In this document: piece after piece, positions 20,868-29,331 of the stretch
Numbering within the stretch: the stretch's first letter is position 1
Layout: each line of letters opens with the position of its first letter
Source: Paenibacillus sp. NAIST15-1
GTDB lineage: Bacteria; Bacillota; Bacilli; Paenibacillales; Paenibacillaceae
Direction of reading: 5' to 3'
NCBI RefSeq assembly: GCF_001894745.1
Contig: NZ_BBYF01000027.1
Coordinates: 1-62,690, forward strand
Length of the DNA: 62,690 nt
The notes under the pieces: model-generated
What the model was told of the DNA's origin: nothing
What the model saw: the letters and a program-made list of their open reading frames with translations, nothing else
Database searches by the model: none
Translations under genes and position numbers: made by a program

Positions 20868-20895
20868 ATAATAGGAGAGTTTAACCATAGTGTAA
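20868..20895 (-). promoter_or_regulatory. Possible promoter of the VWA-kinase pair
   Basis: TTACAC (20890-20895), 16 bp and TATTAT (20868-20873) on the minus strand, about 50 bp upstream of the VWA start. It is only a moderate match to sigma-A, and a sporulation sigma factor could be used instead. Confidence 0.35.
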
Positions 20896-20964
20896 GTCCT
20901 CCCCTCTCGGGAGAAGTCTTAGAAGCAAATGAGGAATAATCATTCATTGTCTGTTTATGGTTAA

Positions 20965-23487
20965 TCAACTGACAGGCATCGGCCGTTCGATTCGATCACC
21001 CCCACTCCAGTGCAAAGTCGCCCATTGTGGTCGATGTCTCGTTACACGCGTGACAACAATGGTCATATCATCATCAATACGTCCTCCCGAATGCCGGATG
21101 ACAGTCTCTAGCAGGAGATCAGCAATTTCCTGCGGGTCGTCCGTCTCGAGCTCCTGGATGAGCCGCTTCATCCATAATTCCTTATTAACGGCCGAGCCAG
21201 GCGCATCAAATACCCCGTCTGTCATCATTACCACGATATCACCCGGTGATAGAGAGGCGTCAACCAGTTCAATTTCAATATCCTGTAATATACCTATCGG
21301 CAAATTGTTCGAGGAAACTAAATGAACCTCTTCGCCTCGCTTAATGAAGCTTGGCGTTGAACCACTCTTAATCAACATCGTCTTGGCAGAAAATAAATCA
21401 ATAATTGCTAAATCTAACGTAGCGTACACTTCATCAGGAGATCGAAGGGTCAGCACCGAATTGACGGACTTGATCGCCAACTGCTCCTCAATTCCTGCCT
21501 GAAGCAGCTGAGCAAGCAAGTGAAGTGCCGTGCTGCTCTCTAAACGCGCCCTCTCTCCATTCCCCATTCCGTCACTTAAGGCAACAGCGAACTTGCCGCT
21601 GCCCAGCTCGAGCGCACTAAAGCTATCTCCCGACAGCATTCCACCTCCCTTGGCAGTACCCGCCATCCCTGTATCAACCTCGAAGGCCTTCGCGGTTACG
21701 AAGGAGACAACACCCTGCCCTTCCGATCTGGTAATGGATTCGTCCCGTACGGCAATATGCTCGCCCAATATATCTGACAGCAGCGGAGCGATCAGCTTGC
21801 GGCATTCATCATATCCTTCCGTGAAGGAATGCACCATTTCAATCTCTACACGCCCAGGATCCAGTGACATGATATCTACACGGTGAACCGACAATCCTAG
21901 ATCTTCTACGGCCTGACGGATCTGCTCCTCCTGCATGAACAGTTCTCTGCCCTCGCGCTGAATTTCCTTCGCTAAGTCGTCCATGACCTGTGAAACCCCT
22001 GATAATTGCTCAGCTACAAACTGGCGACTGTCCTGCAGCTGCCTGCGCCAATGTTCCTCATGCATGTGCCGAATATGCTGATCTCGCAGCACTGTAAGCA
22101 TCTGATGCGCCCGCAGACAATGTGTCTTCCAAGAGTGAGGGAGCGGCTTGTCCTTCCATGCGAACTCCGGGTTCCCCTCCACCTTCACGAGCATTTGCTT
22201 CATCATCGTCATCGTCTGGATCGACTTGCGGCCCCAACATGCCTGCCTTCGCGGACATGCCCCGCATGTAACCACGGATGCAGCCTCAATAACTCCATCC
22301 GATATCTCTTCCTCACCTGCCTGCGCAGGTGCATCGCCAGCCGTCGTAGGTGCAGCCTGCTTGAAGCTGTGTGACAGCTGATCGAATACCTTGGAGAACT
22401 GCTGTACACGCTCTGCCGTCATGTCGCGCATGCGCTTCGCATATTCATGCTGTGAATTCGTATGCTCACTCGTCCCTGGGACATACTTAGCCAATGTGCG
22501 GCATATGGATTTGGGAGTAAGCAGAAATAGGGCGGCTGCGGCTATCGTCTCCCATGTCGATACCATGACCTGCTCAGGAGGACCAATATAGACCGATAAG
22601 ATTGCCGTACCTAGCAGCATACCGAAGGCAACTGCCCAGCGCTTCCCTTCCCGCAGCAGTCCTGCAAGCAGACCAGAGAAGGCTAGTACGCTCATTTGCG
22701 ATAATGAGCTCGGCTCTGCAAGACCAAGGATTAGTCCTAGCACAACGCCTACTGATGCGCCTAACGGCGCTCCGCCAACTAGGGCAAACAGAAGAACGAA
22801 ATAGCGTGATAAAATATGATCCAGCTGCATGCCCTGTACACTCCAGCCGACAGCACCTGTCATCATAGAAGCAAGCAGAATCATTAGGCAAATCATTTCA
22901 TCCACACGAAGCGTATAATTGCGTTTACTCATCGTTAGTACGGGTAGGGCTTGAACAAATACGAGCGTTAAGACGAAGCCAAGCGCCGCATCTGTAACAT
23001 CCATTGCTAGGGCATACCAAGTAAAAGAGTGTGATAGAAAAGTGACGAGCAGCTTCACAATAAGACTAGCCGCAAACACCATCAATGGTGCGATGTTCAT
23101 ATCTGAACGTCTATCATAAGCCTTCCATCCACGATACATGAGGACAATGAGCAGCAGCTGCATCCCCATCATTATTGTAATTTGCTCTGGAGCGAACAAG
23201 CTTCCGGCTAACAATGCAGTTCCCACCCACGTAGCCAGCTCCCGGCGCGAGAAATATACAACCGCAAAAAAGGCAGCCGCAAACGGGAATAATTCATTCA
23301 AGATCATGGCACGACCAAGAAGGAAGCCAATCAGGACGAACATAATCGTCCATTTGCGCGTACCTAGCATACGTTGGAATCCGTCCAGACGCCATTTGCT
23401 AGGCGCATTCATCCATCCGGTTCCTTCTTCCTTGATATCCTGCCAGCCTCTTTTTGGAAATGGAATGATCTTTGTCTTACTCATCAT
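20965..23487 (-). CDS. spoIIE: Stage II sporulation protein E, septal PP2C phosphatase
   Basis: Dephosphorylates SpoIIAA-P in the forespore, releasing sigma-F, and takes part in polar septum formation. The 840-aa protein has about ten transmembrane segments in residues 45-330, a central region with a Cys-rich CGACPRRQACWGR, and a C-terminal PP2C phosphatase domain (about 610-820) with ALSDGMGNGERAR and VVMMTDGVFDAPG carrying the metal-binding aspartates. It is transcribed from a Spo0A-type promoter described separately. The start is the first or second of two ATG codons after AGGTGG. Confidence 0.97.
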   Translation of the reverse strand: MMSKTKIIPFPKRGWQDIKEEGTGWMNAPSKWRLDGFQRMLGTRKWTIMFVLIGFLLGRAMILNELFPFAAAFFAVVYFSRRELATWVGTALLAGSLFAPEQITIMMGMQLLLIVLMYRGWKAYDRRSDMNIAPLMVFAASLIVKLLVTFLSHSFTWYALAMDVTDAALGFVLTLVFVQALPVLTMSKRNYTLRVDEMICLMILLASMMTGAVGWSVQGMQLDHILSRYFVLLFALVGGAPLGASVGVVLGLILGLAEPSSLSQMSVLAFSGLLAGLLREGKRWAVAFGMLLGTAILSVYIGPPEQVMVSTWETIAAAALFLLTPKSICRTLAKYVPGTSEHTNSQHEYAKRMRDMTAERVQQFSKVFDQLSHSFKQAAPTTAGDAPAQAGEEEISDGVIEAASVVTCGACPRRQACWGRKSIQTMTMMKQMLVKVEGNPEFAWKDKPLPHSWKTHCLRAHQMLTVLRDQHIRHMHEEHWRRQLQDSRQFVAEQLSGVSQVMDDLAKEIQREGRELFMQEEQIRQAVEDLGLSVHRVDIMSLDPGRVEIEMVHSFTEGYDECRKLIAPLLSDILGEHIAVRDESITRSEGQGVVSFVTAKAFEVDTGMAGTAKGGGMLSGDSFSALELGSGKFAVALSDGMGNGERARLESSTALHLLAQLLQAGIEEQLAIKSVNSVLTLRSPDEVYATLDLAIIDLFSAKTMLIKSGSTPSFIKRGEEVHLVSSNNLPIGILQDIEIELVDASLSPGDIVVMMTDGVFDAPGSAVNKELWMKRLIQELETDDPQEIADLLLETVIRHSGGRIDDDMTIVVTRVTRHRPQWATLHWSGGDRIERPMPVS

Positions 23488-23522
23488 TTGGCACCACCTA
23501 TTCTATGAATTGTGTGCCTCTC

Positions 23523-23589
23523 ATTATAGAAAAGGTGATAGAAATAGTTTGTCATAAAAAGGAAAGGGGTCAAAAAAACTTTCCGACAA
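23523..23589 (-). promoter_or_regulatory. spoIIE promoter with 21-bp spacer and Spo0A boxes
   Basis: On the minus strand ATGACA (23550-23555) and TATAAT (23523-23528) are separated by 21 bp, the unusual spacing known for Spo0A-activated sigma-A promoters of B. subtilis spoIIE and spoIIG. A Spo0A-box-like TGACAAA (23548-23554, one mismatch to TGNCGAA) overlaps the -35, and TTGTCGGAA (23581-23589) lies further upstream. The elements are seen directly; activation by Spo0A is inferred from the family arrangement. Confidence 0.7.
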
Positions 23590-23870
23590 GCGTCGCGAGC
23601 GCTTCCCAGTGCGGAATATGTGCGGCGTATCAGGGGTTTGGGCCATTTCCATTTAAGCAGCTTTGAAGAGAAGATGTCATATTTTTGTCGTTCATCCGCT
23701 AGGGTCGACGGTCATTTGACAATAAAGCATACGGAAAGGCGTAAGAACCTGTCGTACAGGCAGGCCGACACGACAAAAAAAGTTTTTCCAGCAATTGTGC
23801 GGCAAGGAAACGACGATCCCGTCAGATCATGGCGTCCGGATGTCTACATGTTTTGCTTATCTGCACACGC
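23590..23870. other. Upstream region of spoIIE, no gene
   Basis: About 280 bp between the spoIIE promoter and the terminator of the S1-domain gene. It holds further Spo0A-box-like words on the minus strand, such as ACGACAAAA near 23697 and TTTTGTCGTGT near 23772, none perfect. I looked for the tRNA genes found upstream of spoIIE in B. subtilis and saw none. Confidence 0.45.
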
Positions 23871-23905
23871 AAAAAAACCGCAAAGACCGGTTGCCCGGCT
23901 TGCGG
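23871..23905 (-). terminator. Terminator after the S1-domain gene
   Basis: CCGCAA pairs with TTGCGG around an inner CCGG/CCGG stem on the minus strand, followed by seven T residues. Confidence 0.88.
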
Positions 23906-23932
23906 CTTTAATTACGTTGTCGTCATGGACGA

Positions 23933-24406
23933 TTACATGCGGCGTGCTCCACGGCCTCCACGCTTGGATTCCGTATTCTTCTTCAAAGAAGAAATGCGTT
24001 CTTCACTATCCTTAAGGAAGCGCGACATCTTATCCTCAAAAGAAGCGAAACTAGGCGACTTGCGTCCCCCTCGATCCCGGTTCCCGTGTCCATACCTGCT
24101 ATTGCCCCCGTCTCTTCCTGGAGGACGGTCCGGACGAGGTCCTCTTGGAGGTCTCTGTTCCGTTACAGGTTTATCGACTGCTTGCTTAATAGACAAGCCG
24201 ATCTTGCCGTCCTTGTCGACGTTAATAACTTTGACCGTGACTGTATCGTCAATCTTCAAATGGTCATTCACGTCCTTGACATAGTTATCGGCAATTTCAG
24301 AGATGTGAACCAGTCCCGTGACACCTCCCGACAGATCAACGAACGCTCCAAAATGCGTAATCCCTGTCACCTTGCCTTCTAACTTGGTGCCCACTTCAAT
24401 TGTCAT
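23933..24406 (-). CDS. S1 RNA-binding domain protein (YabR-like)
   Basis: A 157-aa protein with one S1 domain at residues 1-75 (KLEGKVTGITHFGAFVDL, then GLVHISEI and GKIGLSIKQ) followed by an Arg/Gly/Pro-rich linker and a basic C-terminal tail. It probably binds RNA or ribosomes. B. subtilis YabR is between divIC and spoIIE in the same order. Its biological role is not established. The ATG follows GGGAGG at a slightly long distance. Confidence 0.88.
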   Translation of the reverse strand: MTIEVGTKLEGKVTGITHFGAFVDLSGGVTGLVHISEIADNYVKDVNDHLKIDDTVTVKVINVDKDGKIGLSIKQAVDKPVTEQRPPRGPRPDRPPGRDGGNSRYGHGNRDRGGRKSPSFASFEDKMSRFLKDSEERISSLKKNTESKRGGRGARRM

Positions 24407-24535
24407 AGAATAAAATGTTCCTCCCTTAAAATGTTAAACGGAACATTGCTCAAAAGCAAAAAAGCAATGCTTATGTCGTGATTATACTGTAATGGCGCAA
24501 CATTGGTCAACCGACGGTTGTCCTGATTTTACGCT

Positions 24536-24868
24536 CTATTCGTCGTGTTTGCGGATGAGGAGTTCGTCCGGAAGCACCATACCTCGGCTTCGCGCCAATT
24601 GCAGTATGTATTCCGTTGTATTGAGCCGATCGACCTCTTGACGCAGATCGTTGCGAACCTGTTCGACTTCGCCCTTCTCCTTCTCACGCGCCTTCAAATC
24701 TGAGCGAAGCTCTTCCATCGTGTTCAATTGACTGAAGTACGTATACGTGCCCCACCCTATAAACAACGCCATGAAGACCAGCCACATGCGCAATCTGCGC
24801 TTGGCTCCCGCTATTTTGTTATCTTGGTTGCGGCTTGGAGTATGTCTTCGGGATTTAGACACCGACAT
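24536..24868 (-). CDS. divIC: Septum formation initiator family protein DivIC
   Basis: Bitopic cell-division protein that works with FtsL and DivIB at the septum. The 110-aa product has a short basic cytoplasmic N-terminus, one transmembrane helix (about 24-43, LVFMALFIGWGTYTYF) and an extracytoplasmic coiled coil ending in the family signature TTEYILQLARSRGMVLPDEL. I chose the ATG at 24868, preceded by AAGGGGGTG, over one 12 codons upstream. It follows yabQ by 44 bp. Confidence 0.93.
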   Translation of the reverse strand: MSVSKSRRHTPSRNQDNKIAGAKRRLRMWLVFMALFIGWGTYTYFSQLNTMEELRSDLKAREKEKGEVEQVRNDLRQEVDRLNTTEYILQLARSRGMVLPDELLIRKHDE

Positions 24869-24912
24869 ACGTGCACCCCCTTGTATCAGTAGCTCACGAT
24901 ACACCTTACCCG

Positions 24913-25557
24913 CTAACGCTTGCGTCTAAACAGGTCAAGGAACCGCCTCATCTGGCAACGTACACCAATGAGCCACGCGGAAATGCGCTTGCCGGCTGAT
25001 ATCACCCCTTGCCATATGCCCTTGCACCGTTCCGTCATTCTGAATCGGTTCCATAGCGGCATGACAAGCGGCTTGAACAACCATGCGATGAGCAGCCAGA
25101 GCGGTCGTAAACATTGTAGCACAATTTTGAGGAGGAACATAGCAGACGATATGAAAAATAATGTAAGTGCTTTTATTCCTGCCCATATCCCTTTGAACGG
25201 CAGTACAATAAGCACATACACACACCGCATTGCGAAGCGCCATATGGCCTTAATGGCGGCAACTACCCATTTCACAATCAAAACGGTTATTCTGCTAAGG
25301 AAGACAGCATACAGCCATGCGCCTGCTGCTAGACCAAGCAGCACATAAAATCTTAATTCTCCCTGATTGCCCTTCACGAGCATTTGGAACACGAATAGCG
25401 TCGCTGCCAGCCAATAGAGCAGATCAAATACAGGCAGCGTCCACCGTGGAAACTTGAATTGGCCTGCGACGACACGGTAGCTGTCGAACACCAGACCAAG
25501 CGCAAGTCCGCTCATCATCATGAGCATCACGGTCATCCATTGAGTGTGGAGGTTCAC
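24913..25557 (-). CDS. yabQ: Spore cortex biosynthesis protein YabQ
   Basis: Membrane protein of the mother cell required for spore cortex formation in B. subtilis. The 214-aa protein has several hydrophobic segments: about 7-25, 40-60, 70-92, and two or three more in 95-150. The C-terminus is strongly basic. The start is GTG in the overlap GTGA with the end of yabP, so the two are translationally coupled. Confidence 0.92.
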   Translation of the reverse strand: MNLHTQWMTVMLMMMSGLALGLVFDSYRVVAGQFKFPRWTLPVFDLLYWLAATLFVFQMLVKGNQGELRFYVLLGLAAGAWLYAVFLSRITVLIVKWVVAAIKAIWRFAMRCVYVLIVLPFKGIWAGIKALTLFFISSAMFLLKIVLQCLRPLWLLIAWLFKPLVMPLWNRFRMTERCKGIWQGVISAGKRISAWLIGVRCQMRRFLDLFRRKR

Positions 25558-25841
25558 TTGAATAACTTACCGAAAAAGCCCTTCGACTTGTCCTGCGCAT
25601 TCGCATCCAAATAGGTCAGGGAGTTGACCGTACCTTCGATGGCAACCAAGCCTTGTTCCAGGCTCAAATTTTTAATATGCAAATTGTGGCCGCGTATCGT
25701 CAAGAAGCCGCATTCTGTATCAAGCAGGAACTCCTCACTGTCGAAGCTCTCTACCTTGCTCACTCCGCTAATCTCGAGGAGCTTGCGGTTCATCATCTTC
25801 ACTTCTTGACGCTTGGCCGCTGGCTTATTGAAATCAACCAT
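25554..25841 (-). CDS. yabP: Sporulation protein YabP
   Basis: Small protein of the YabP/YqfC family, needed for cortex formation together with YabQ. The 95-aa sequence carries the family core: RKLLEISGVSKVESFDSEEF, GFLTIRGHNLHIKNL, and ends in KGFFGKLFK as in B. subtilis. AAGGAGGGG precedes the ATG. In B. subtilis it directly follows rqcP; here a queuosine operon lies between. Confidence 0.93.
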   Translation of the reverse strand: MVDFNKPAAKRQEVKMMNRKLLEISGVSKVESFDSEEFLLDTECGFLTIRGHNLHIKNLSLEQGLVAIEGTVNSLTYLDANAQDKSKGFFGKLFK

Positions 25842-25905
25842 GGCATGTACCCCTCCTTCTCAACACTAGCTTATGAAGGAGATTGAAGATTAGAACTGCG
25901 ACTAT

Positions 25906-25953
25906 AGCAAAGAGAGAGGATTATGCTATGAACATATACTCTCTCTCTTTGCT
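25906..25953. repeat. Perfect 13-bp inverted repeat between queF and yabP
   Basis: AGCAAAGAGAGAG (25906-25918) and CTCTCTCTTTGCT (25941-25953) are perfectly complementary around a 22-base loop. It follows the queF stop and precedes yabP. No T run follows on the minus strand, so it is not a classical terminator. It might stabilise the queF 3' end or be a weak terminator or attenuator. Confidence 0.6.
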
Positions 25954-25997
25954 TGCTCTATTTGTAATTGCTCAGTCGCTTACCAGCATTCATATAT

Positions 25998-26495
25998 TTA
26001 GCGATTGTCTACCTTCTCTGGATACATATCATGGTTCATCAGTCGGTGAGCAGCCATGTCTTCAAACTTCGTACCCGGCTGGCCATAGTTGCAGTACGGG
26101 TCAATCGAGATGCCGCCACGCGGGGTAAATTTGCCCCATACCTCGATATATCTCGGATCAAGCAGCTTAATCAGATCATTCATTATGATGTTCACGCAAT
26201 CCTCATGGAAGTCGCCATGGTTGCGGAAACTGAACAAATACAGCTTGAGCGACTTGCTCTCCACACATTTCACACCCGGGATATAGCTGATGTAAATGGT
26301 CGCAAAGTCTGGCTGTCCCGTAATCGGACATAGACTTGTAAATTCCGGACAATTGAATTTGACGAAATAATCCCGGTTAGGATGTTTGTTGTCGAATGAC
26401 TCCAAAATGTCTGGTGCATAGTCTGACGGGTACTCCGTCTTTAATCCAAGCTGCTTCAAATGCAATTCTGCTTCATTTCTTCCTGCCATCGTCAT
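25998..26495 (-). CDS. queF: NADPH-dependent 7-cyano-7-deazaguanine reductase
   Basis: Reduces preQ0 to preQ1, the precursor inserted into tRNA for queuosine. The T-fold family signature is intact: [19 protein letters not shown], with the catalytic Cys, followed by [18 protein letters not shown] and [11 protein letters not shown]. The ATG at 26495 (with AGGAGATTCA before it) gives 165 aa, the usual size; 22 upstream codons are unsupported. It is the last gene of a queC-queD-queE-queF operon under a preQ1 riboswitch. Confidence 0.96.
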   Translation of the reverse strand: MTMAGRNEAELHLKQLGLKTEYPSDYAPDILESFDNKHPNRDYFVKFNCPEFTSLCPITGQPDFATIYISYIPGVKCVESKSLKLYLFSFRNHGDFHEDCVNIIMNDLIKLLDPRYIEVWGKFTPRGGISIDPYCNYGQPGTKFEDMAAHRLMNHDMYPEKVDNR

Positions 26496-26612
26496 TGAAT
26501 CTCCTTCGGTATCATTTTTCGTAGGATAACCTGTAAATCCTGTACGAGTTGAACGAGCCATACTTGTATTTAGAACACAATTCCACCTGTGTGGGTAGAG
26601 ATAGCCATCGCG

Positions 26613-27350
26613 CTAGACACCACGCTTGTTGCCCCACACCAATGTGTGCAGCTGAGGCAGCACGCGTATCTGGTTCAAGCGTGGTTCTAAGGCAACCTTA
26701 TCGATCAACCATTCATATTGTCGGAGCAGCTTCTGTATCAACTCCTCGTCATCTCCACTATGGACATCCTCATTCCCTGTCTGCATAACGAATGGAATAT
26801 CGGGATAGCGTTCATGAACCTCTATCGCATATTCCATGTCATCCTCATTGAACACAACGACCTTCAGGCATAGTCCCTTGCGTGCAGACCGATTCCATAG
26901 CTTGCCTACGATCTCATCCAAGCGTGCGAAGTTCGTACCCATCCCAGAGCTTGGCGGCTTCGGAGACAGCGTGACATCATCAATCTCCAAGAGCCAGTCC
27001 TGCCAGCGTGATCCCTGTGTCTCTACAGCCGTGCGAACCCCGCGTTCGCCGAGACGTTGAACCAACTCGCCCATACCTTCCAGCAAGGCTGGGTTGCCGC
27101 CAGATATCGTAACATGCCCATAGCGCCCCTCAGCCAGACGATCCAGCTCTTCAATAACAGCATCTGCCGTCAACTGACGGATGTCATCTTTGGCAGAACC
27201 ATCCCATGTAAAGGCGGAGTCGCACCAAGAGCAGCGGTAATCACAGCCAGCTGTACGGACGAACATCGTCTTCTGGCCGACTAAAAGCCCTTCTCCCTGC
27301 ACGGTAGGTCCAAATATTTCGAGAACAGGAATCGTCATTGCTCCATCCAC
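26613..27350 (-). CDS. queE: 7-carboxy-7-deazaguanine synthase (radical SAM)
   Basis: Radical SAM enzyme converting 6-carboxytetrahydropterin to 7-carboxy-7-deazaguanine. The cluster motif is CDYRCSWC (C-x3-C-x2-C) near residues 35-42, with EIFGPTVQGEG at the N-terminus and TISGGNPAL for SAM binding. The start at 27350 overlaps queD by 16 bp; an ATG four codons later (27338) is equally possible. 245 aa is typical. Confidence 0.95.
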   Translation of the reverse strand: MDGAMTIPVLEIFGPTVQGEGLLVGQKTMFVRTAGCDYRCSWCDSAFTWDGSAKDDIRQLTADAVIEELDRLAEGRYGHVTISGGNPALLEGMGELVQRLGERGVRTAVETQGSRWQDWLLEIDDVTLSPKPPSSGMGTNFARLDEIVGKLWNRSARKGLCLKVVVFNEDDMEYAIEVHERYPDIPFVMQTGNEDVHSGDDEELIQKLLRQYEWLIDKVALEPRLNQIRVLPQLHTLVWGNKRGV

Positions 27351-27823
27351 TCCCGTCGTGCTTCCGCATAGCTGGTTGGAGTCTCATAGAGCCGCACAAA
27401 TTCTACTCTTCCCCCTTCGCATCGCTCTGCGTAGGGTTTAGTTTGCAATGCAACTTGCATTTGTTCATACAACCACGCGACCATGTTCTCTGCCGTTGTA
27501 TTCATCGGTGGGAGTGTTTCATTCAAGTAACGATGATCGAGATAAGGCTCGATTCTATCCTTCCAAATCTCCTTTATATCTCCAAAGTCGAGCGCCAGCC
27601 CGATTTCATTTACAAATCCGCTTAACCCAAAAACAACCTTGTACGTATGCCCATGAAGGTTTTTACATTTGCCTTCATAAGCATGTAAATGGTGGGCAGC
27701 ATCGAAGGTAAACTCTTTGCTCACAAGTACCCGGTGACGGTGATAACGCAGCGAATCCTGTGAAATGTCGGCGCCCAGCACTTGCAGCTTATCGACGATA
27801 CGGAATGGCCCAGGAGTACTCAT
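27335..27823 (-). CDS. queD: 6-carboxytetrahydropterin synthase
   Basis: Converts dihydroneopterin triphosphate to 6-carboxy-tetrahydropterin. The T-fold protein has the zinc histidines in FDAAHHL and NLHGHTYKV, and the family segment [10 protein letters not shown]. An N-terminal extension of about 35 residues precedes the first strand, making it 162 aa. Its start overlaps the queC stop by 4 bp (ATGA). Confidence 0.95.
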   Translation of the reverse strand: MSTPGPFRIVDKLQVLGADISQDSLRYHRHRVLVSKEFTFDAAHHLHAYEGKCKNLHGHTYKVVFGLSGFVNEIGLALDFGDIKEIWKDRIEPYLDHRYLNETLPPMNTTAENMVAWLYEQMQVALQTKPYAERCEGGRVEFVRLYETPTSYAEARREWMEQ

Positions 27824-28587
27824 CGGCTTGCCCCCTCCTCTTGCTTACGTTCCATCAGGTAACGTTCAAGTCCTGCCTTGCGCAGCTTGCAGGACGGGCA
27901 TTCTCCGCATCCATCTCCCGGAAGTCCGTTGTAGCAAGTTACCGTCTCGGTACGAACGAAGTCGAAGGCACCAAGTTCGTCAGCAAGACGCCACGTATCT
28001 GCCTTATCCAGCCACATCAGCGGGGTATGCAGTACGAATCCATAATCCATCGCCAGATTCAGCGTAACATTGAGTGATTTGACGAATACGTCGCGGCAGT
28101 CTGGATAACCACTGAAGTCCGTTTCACATACACCTGTAACAATATGACGTGCTCCAATCTGCTTCGCATAGACAGCGGCGAAGGAAAAGAACAATAAGTT
28201 CCGTCCTTCCACAAAGGTGCTCGGAAGTTCGCCTTCTTCCTGTTCAATTGCGATGTCGTCTCGCGTTAACGCATTGGGAGCCAGTTGATTGAGCAAGGAC
28301 ATATCGAGGATCCGGTGCGGTACACCCAACTTGCCGGCAATCGCCTTCGCATGCTCTAGCTCTGACTTATGGCGTTGTCCATAGTCAAAGGTGATCGTCT
28401 CGACTTCCTCAAATCGATGCAGTGCCCAAAACAGACAGGTTGTGCTGTCTTGCCCGCCACTAAAGACGACGACAGCCTTGCCTTGCTTCCATCCTGCATG
28501 CGCTTGGCTATGGGAATCTGCATTCCAAGCCGCTTCGCCGGCTGAGGAAACGTGGTCCTTGCTTACTTGTTCATTTACTTGCTTCAT
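27820..28587 (-). CDS. queC: 7-cyano-7-deazaguanine synthase
   Basis: Makes preQ0 from 7-carboxy-7-deazaguanine with ATP and ammonia. The PP-loop ATP site reads [16 protein letters not shown] near residue 40. The zinc site at the C-terminus includes [11 protein letters not shown] poorly conserved N-terminal extension of about 35 residues precedes the domain. It is the first gene of the operon, behind the riboswitch. Confidence 0.96.
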   Translation of the reverse strand: MKQVNEQVSKDHVSSAGEAAWNADSHSQAHAGWKQGKAVVVFSGGQDSTTCLFWALHRFEEVETITFDYGQRHKSELEHAKAIAGKLGVPHRILDMSLLNQLAPNALTRDDIAIEQEEGELPSTFVEGRNLLFFSFAAVYAKQIGARHIVTGVCETDFSGYPDCRDVFVKSLNVTLNLAMDYGFVLHTPLMWLDKADTWRLADELGAFDFVRTETVTCYNGLPGDGCGECPSCKLRKAGLERYLMERKQEEGASR

Positions 28588-28709
28588 GTGTTCTTCATCC
28601 TTTCCTGTCCCCTCACAACCCTATAGAAGGGTCTCCTAAGACAGAAGGCCTGTGCTTGCTTAGGTTGGCTGTTCGTTGGCTTTAGCCGATATACAGCTCC
28701 TGTAAGCAC

Positions 28710-28753
28710 AAAAAAAGACAGCACTAAGGAAAGATAGCCTGTAGAATGCTGTC
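28710..28753 (-). terminator. preQ1 riboswitch terminator (expression platform)
   Basis: On the minus strand GACAGCA (28747-28753) pairs with TGCTGTC (28717-28723), followed by seven T residues. The competing pairing CTAAGG (28756-28761, the 3' part of the aptamer) with CCTTAG (28724-28729) is interleaved with this stem. The two folds therefore exclude each other, as expected for ligand-controlled termination. Confidence 0.85.
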
Positions 28754-28755
28754 AG

Positions 28756-28790
28756 CCTTAGTTTTTTATAGAGGGAGATTGCGAACCTCT
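28756..28790 (-). promoter_or_regulatory. PreQ1 class I riboswitch aptamer
   Basis: The minus strand begins AGAGGTTCGC and ends CCCTCTATAAAAAACTAAGG, matching the compact preQ1-I consensus: a 5-bp P1 stem, a variable loop and an A-rich tail. It precedes queC and senses the pathway product, so preQ1 should switch the que operon off by termination. Confidence 0.95.
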
Positions 28791-28857
28791 CCCGTGCTGA
28801 AGCACGGAATGTTATGATGTTGAATCCCACCTCAGTGGGATTGCTTATTCCATTATA
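28791..28857 (-). promoter_or_regulatory. que operon -10 element and two leader hairpins
   Basis: A TATAAT (28852-28857, minus) lies about 60 bp upstream of the aptamer; no good -35 was seen. Two perfect hairpins sit between it and the aptamer: AATCCCAC/GTGGGATT and CCGTGC/GCACGG, the second directly abutting the aptamer. They are not part of the known preQ1-I core. Confidence 0.5.
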
Positions 28858-28968
28858 GCGCGTATGTCCTCCGCATGATAGTACCGTCACTGAATACCCA
28901 TAATGCTCTATATCAAGGAGAGACCTATATACAACTGCTCAACAACGCTGAATGATTCCTCGCAAATC

Positions 28969-29009
28969 AAAAAGAAGCGGTTCCGTCTTCTCAGACGGAT
29001 AACCGCTTC
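28969..29009 (-). terminator. rqcP terminator
   Basis: AAGCGGTT pairs with AACCGCTT, with an inner TCCGTCT/AGACGGA stem, then CTTTTTG on the minus strand. It ends the transcript containing the HU gene and rqcP, upstream of the que promoter. Confidence 0.9.
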
Positions 29010-29052
29010 CTTGCTCGTTGGAATATGCATTTCTATCGCAATGGACTGGCTG

Positions 29053-29331
29053 TTACCAGTTCAATCCGTTGTCTCTTGGAATTGCTTCTTCCTTCAGCAG
29101 CGTATACATGCCCGCCGCCTCTTCCTTCTTCGTCGTCTCTTGGAGACGCTCTACTCGGACGGTGACGAGCTTCTGCCCGAATTGTACCGTAATCTCGTCG
29201 CCGACCTTCACTGTCGTGCTCGGCTTCGCTTCACGGCCATTCAGTTCAACACGCCCCTGCTCGGACACATCCTTCGCGACAGTACGCCGCTTGATGAGCC
29301 GCGATACTTTCAGGAACTTGTCTAGACGCAT
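29053..29331 (-). CDS. rqcP: S4-domain RNA-binding protein RqcP
   Basis: A 92-aa protein with one S4 domain (MRLDKFLKVSRLIKRRTVAK, then VELNGREAKPSTTVKVGDEI). In B. subtilis RqcP (YabO) works with RqcH to add alanine tails to stalled nascent chains on 50S subunits. E. coli HslR has the same fold. The ATG overlaps the stop codon of the HU gene by one base (TAATG). Confidence 0.92.
   Translation of the reverse strand: MRLDKFLKVSRLIKRRTVAKDVSEQGRVELNGREAKPSTTVKVGDEITVQFGQKLVTVRVERLQETTKKEEAAGMYTLLKEEAIPRDNGLNW

Noticed and set aside
23488..23870. Possible tRNA genes upstream of spoIIE, as in B. subtilis
   Set aside because: No TTCGA-type T-loop with flanking complementary stems was found on either strand.
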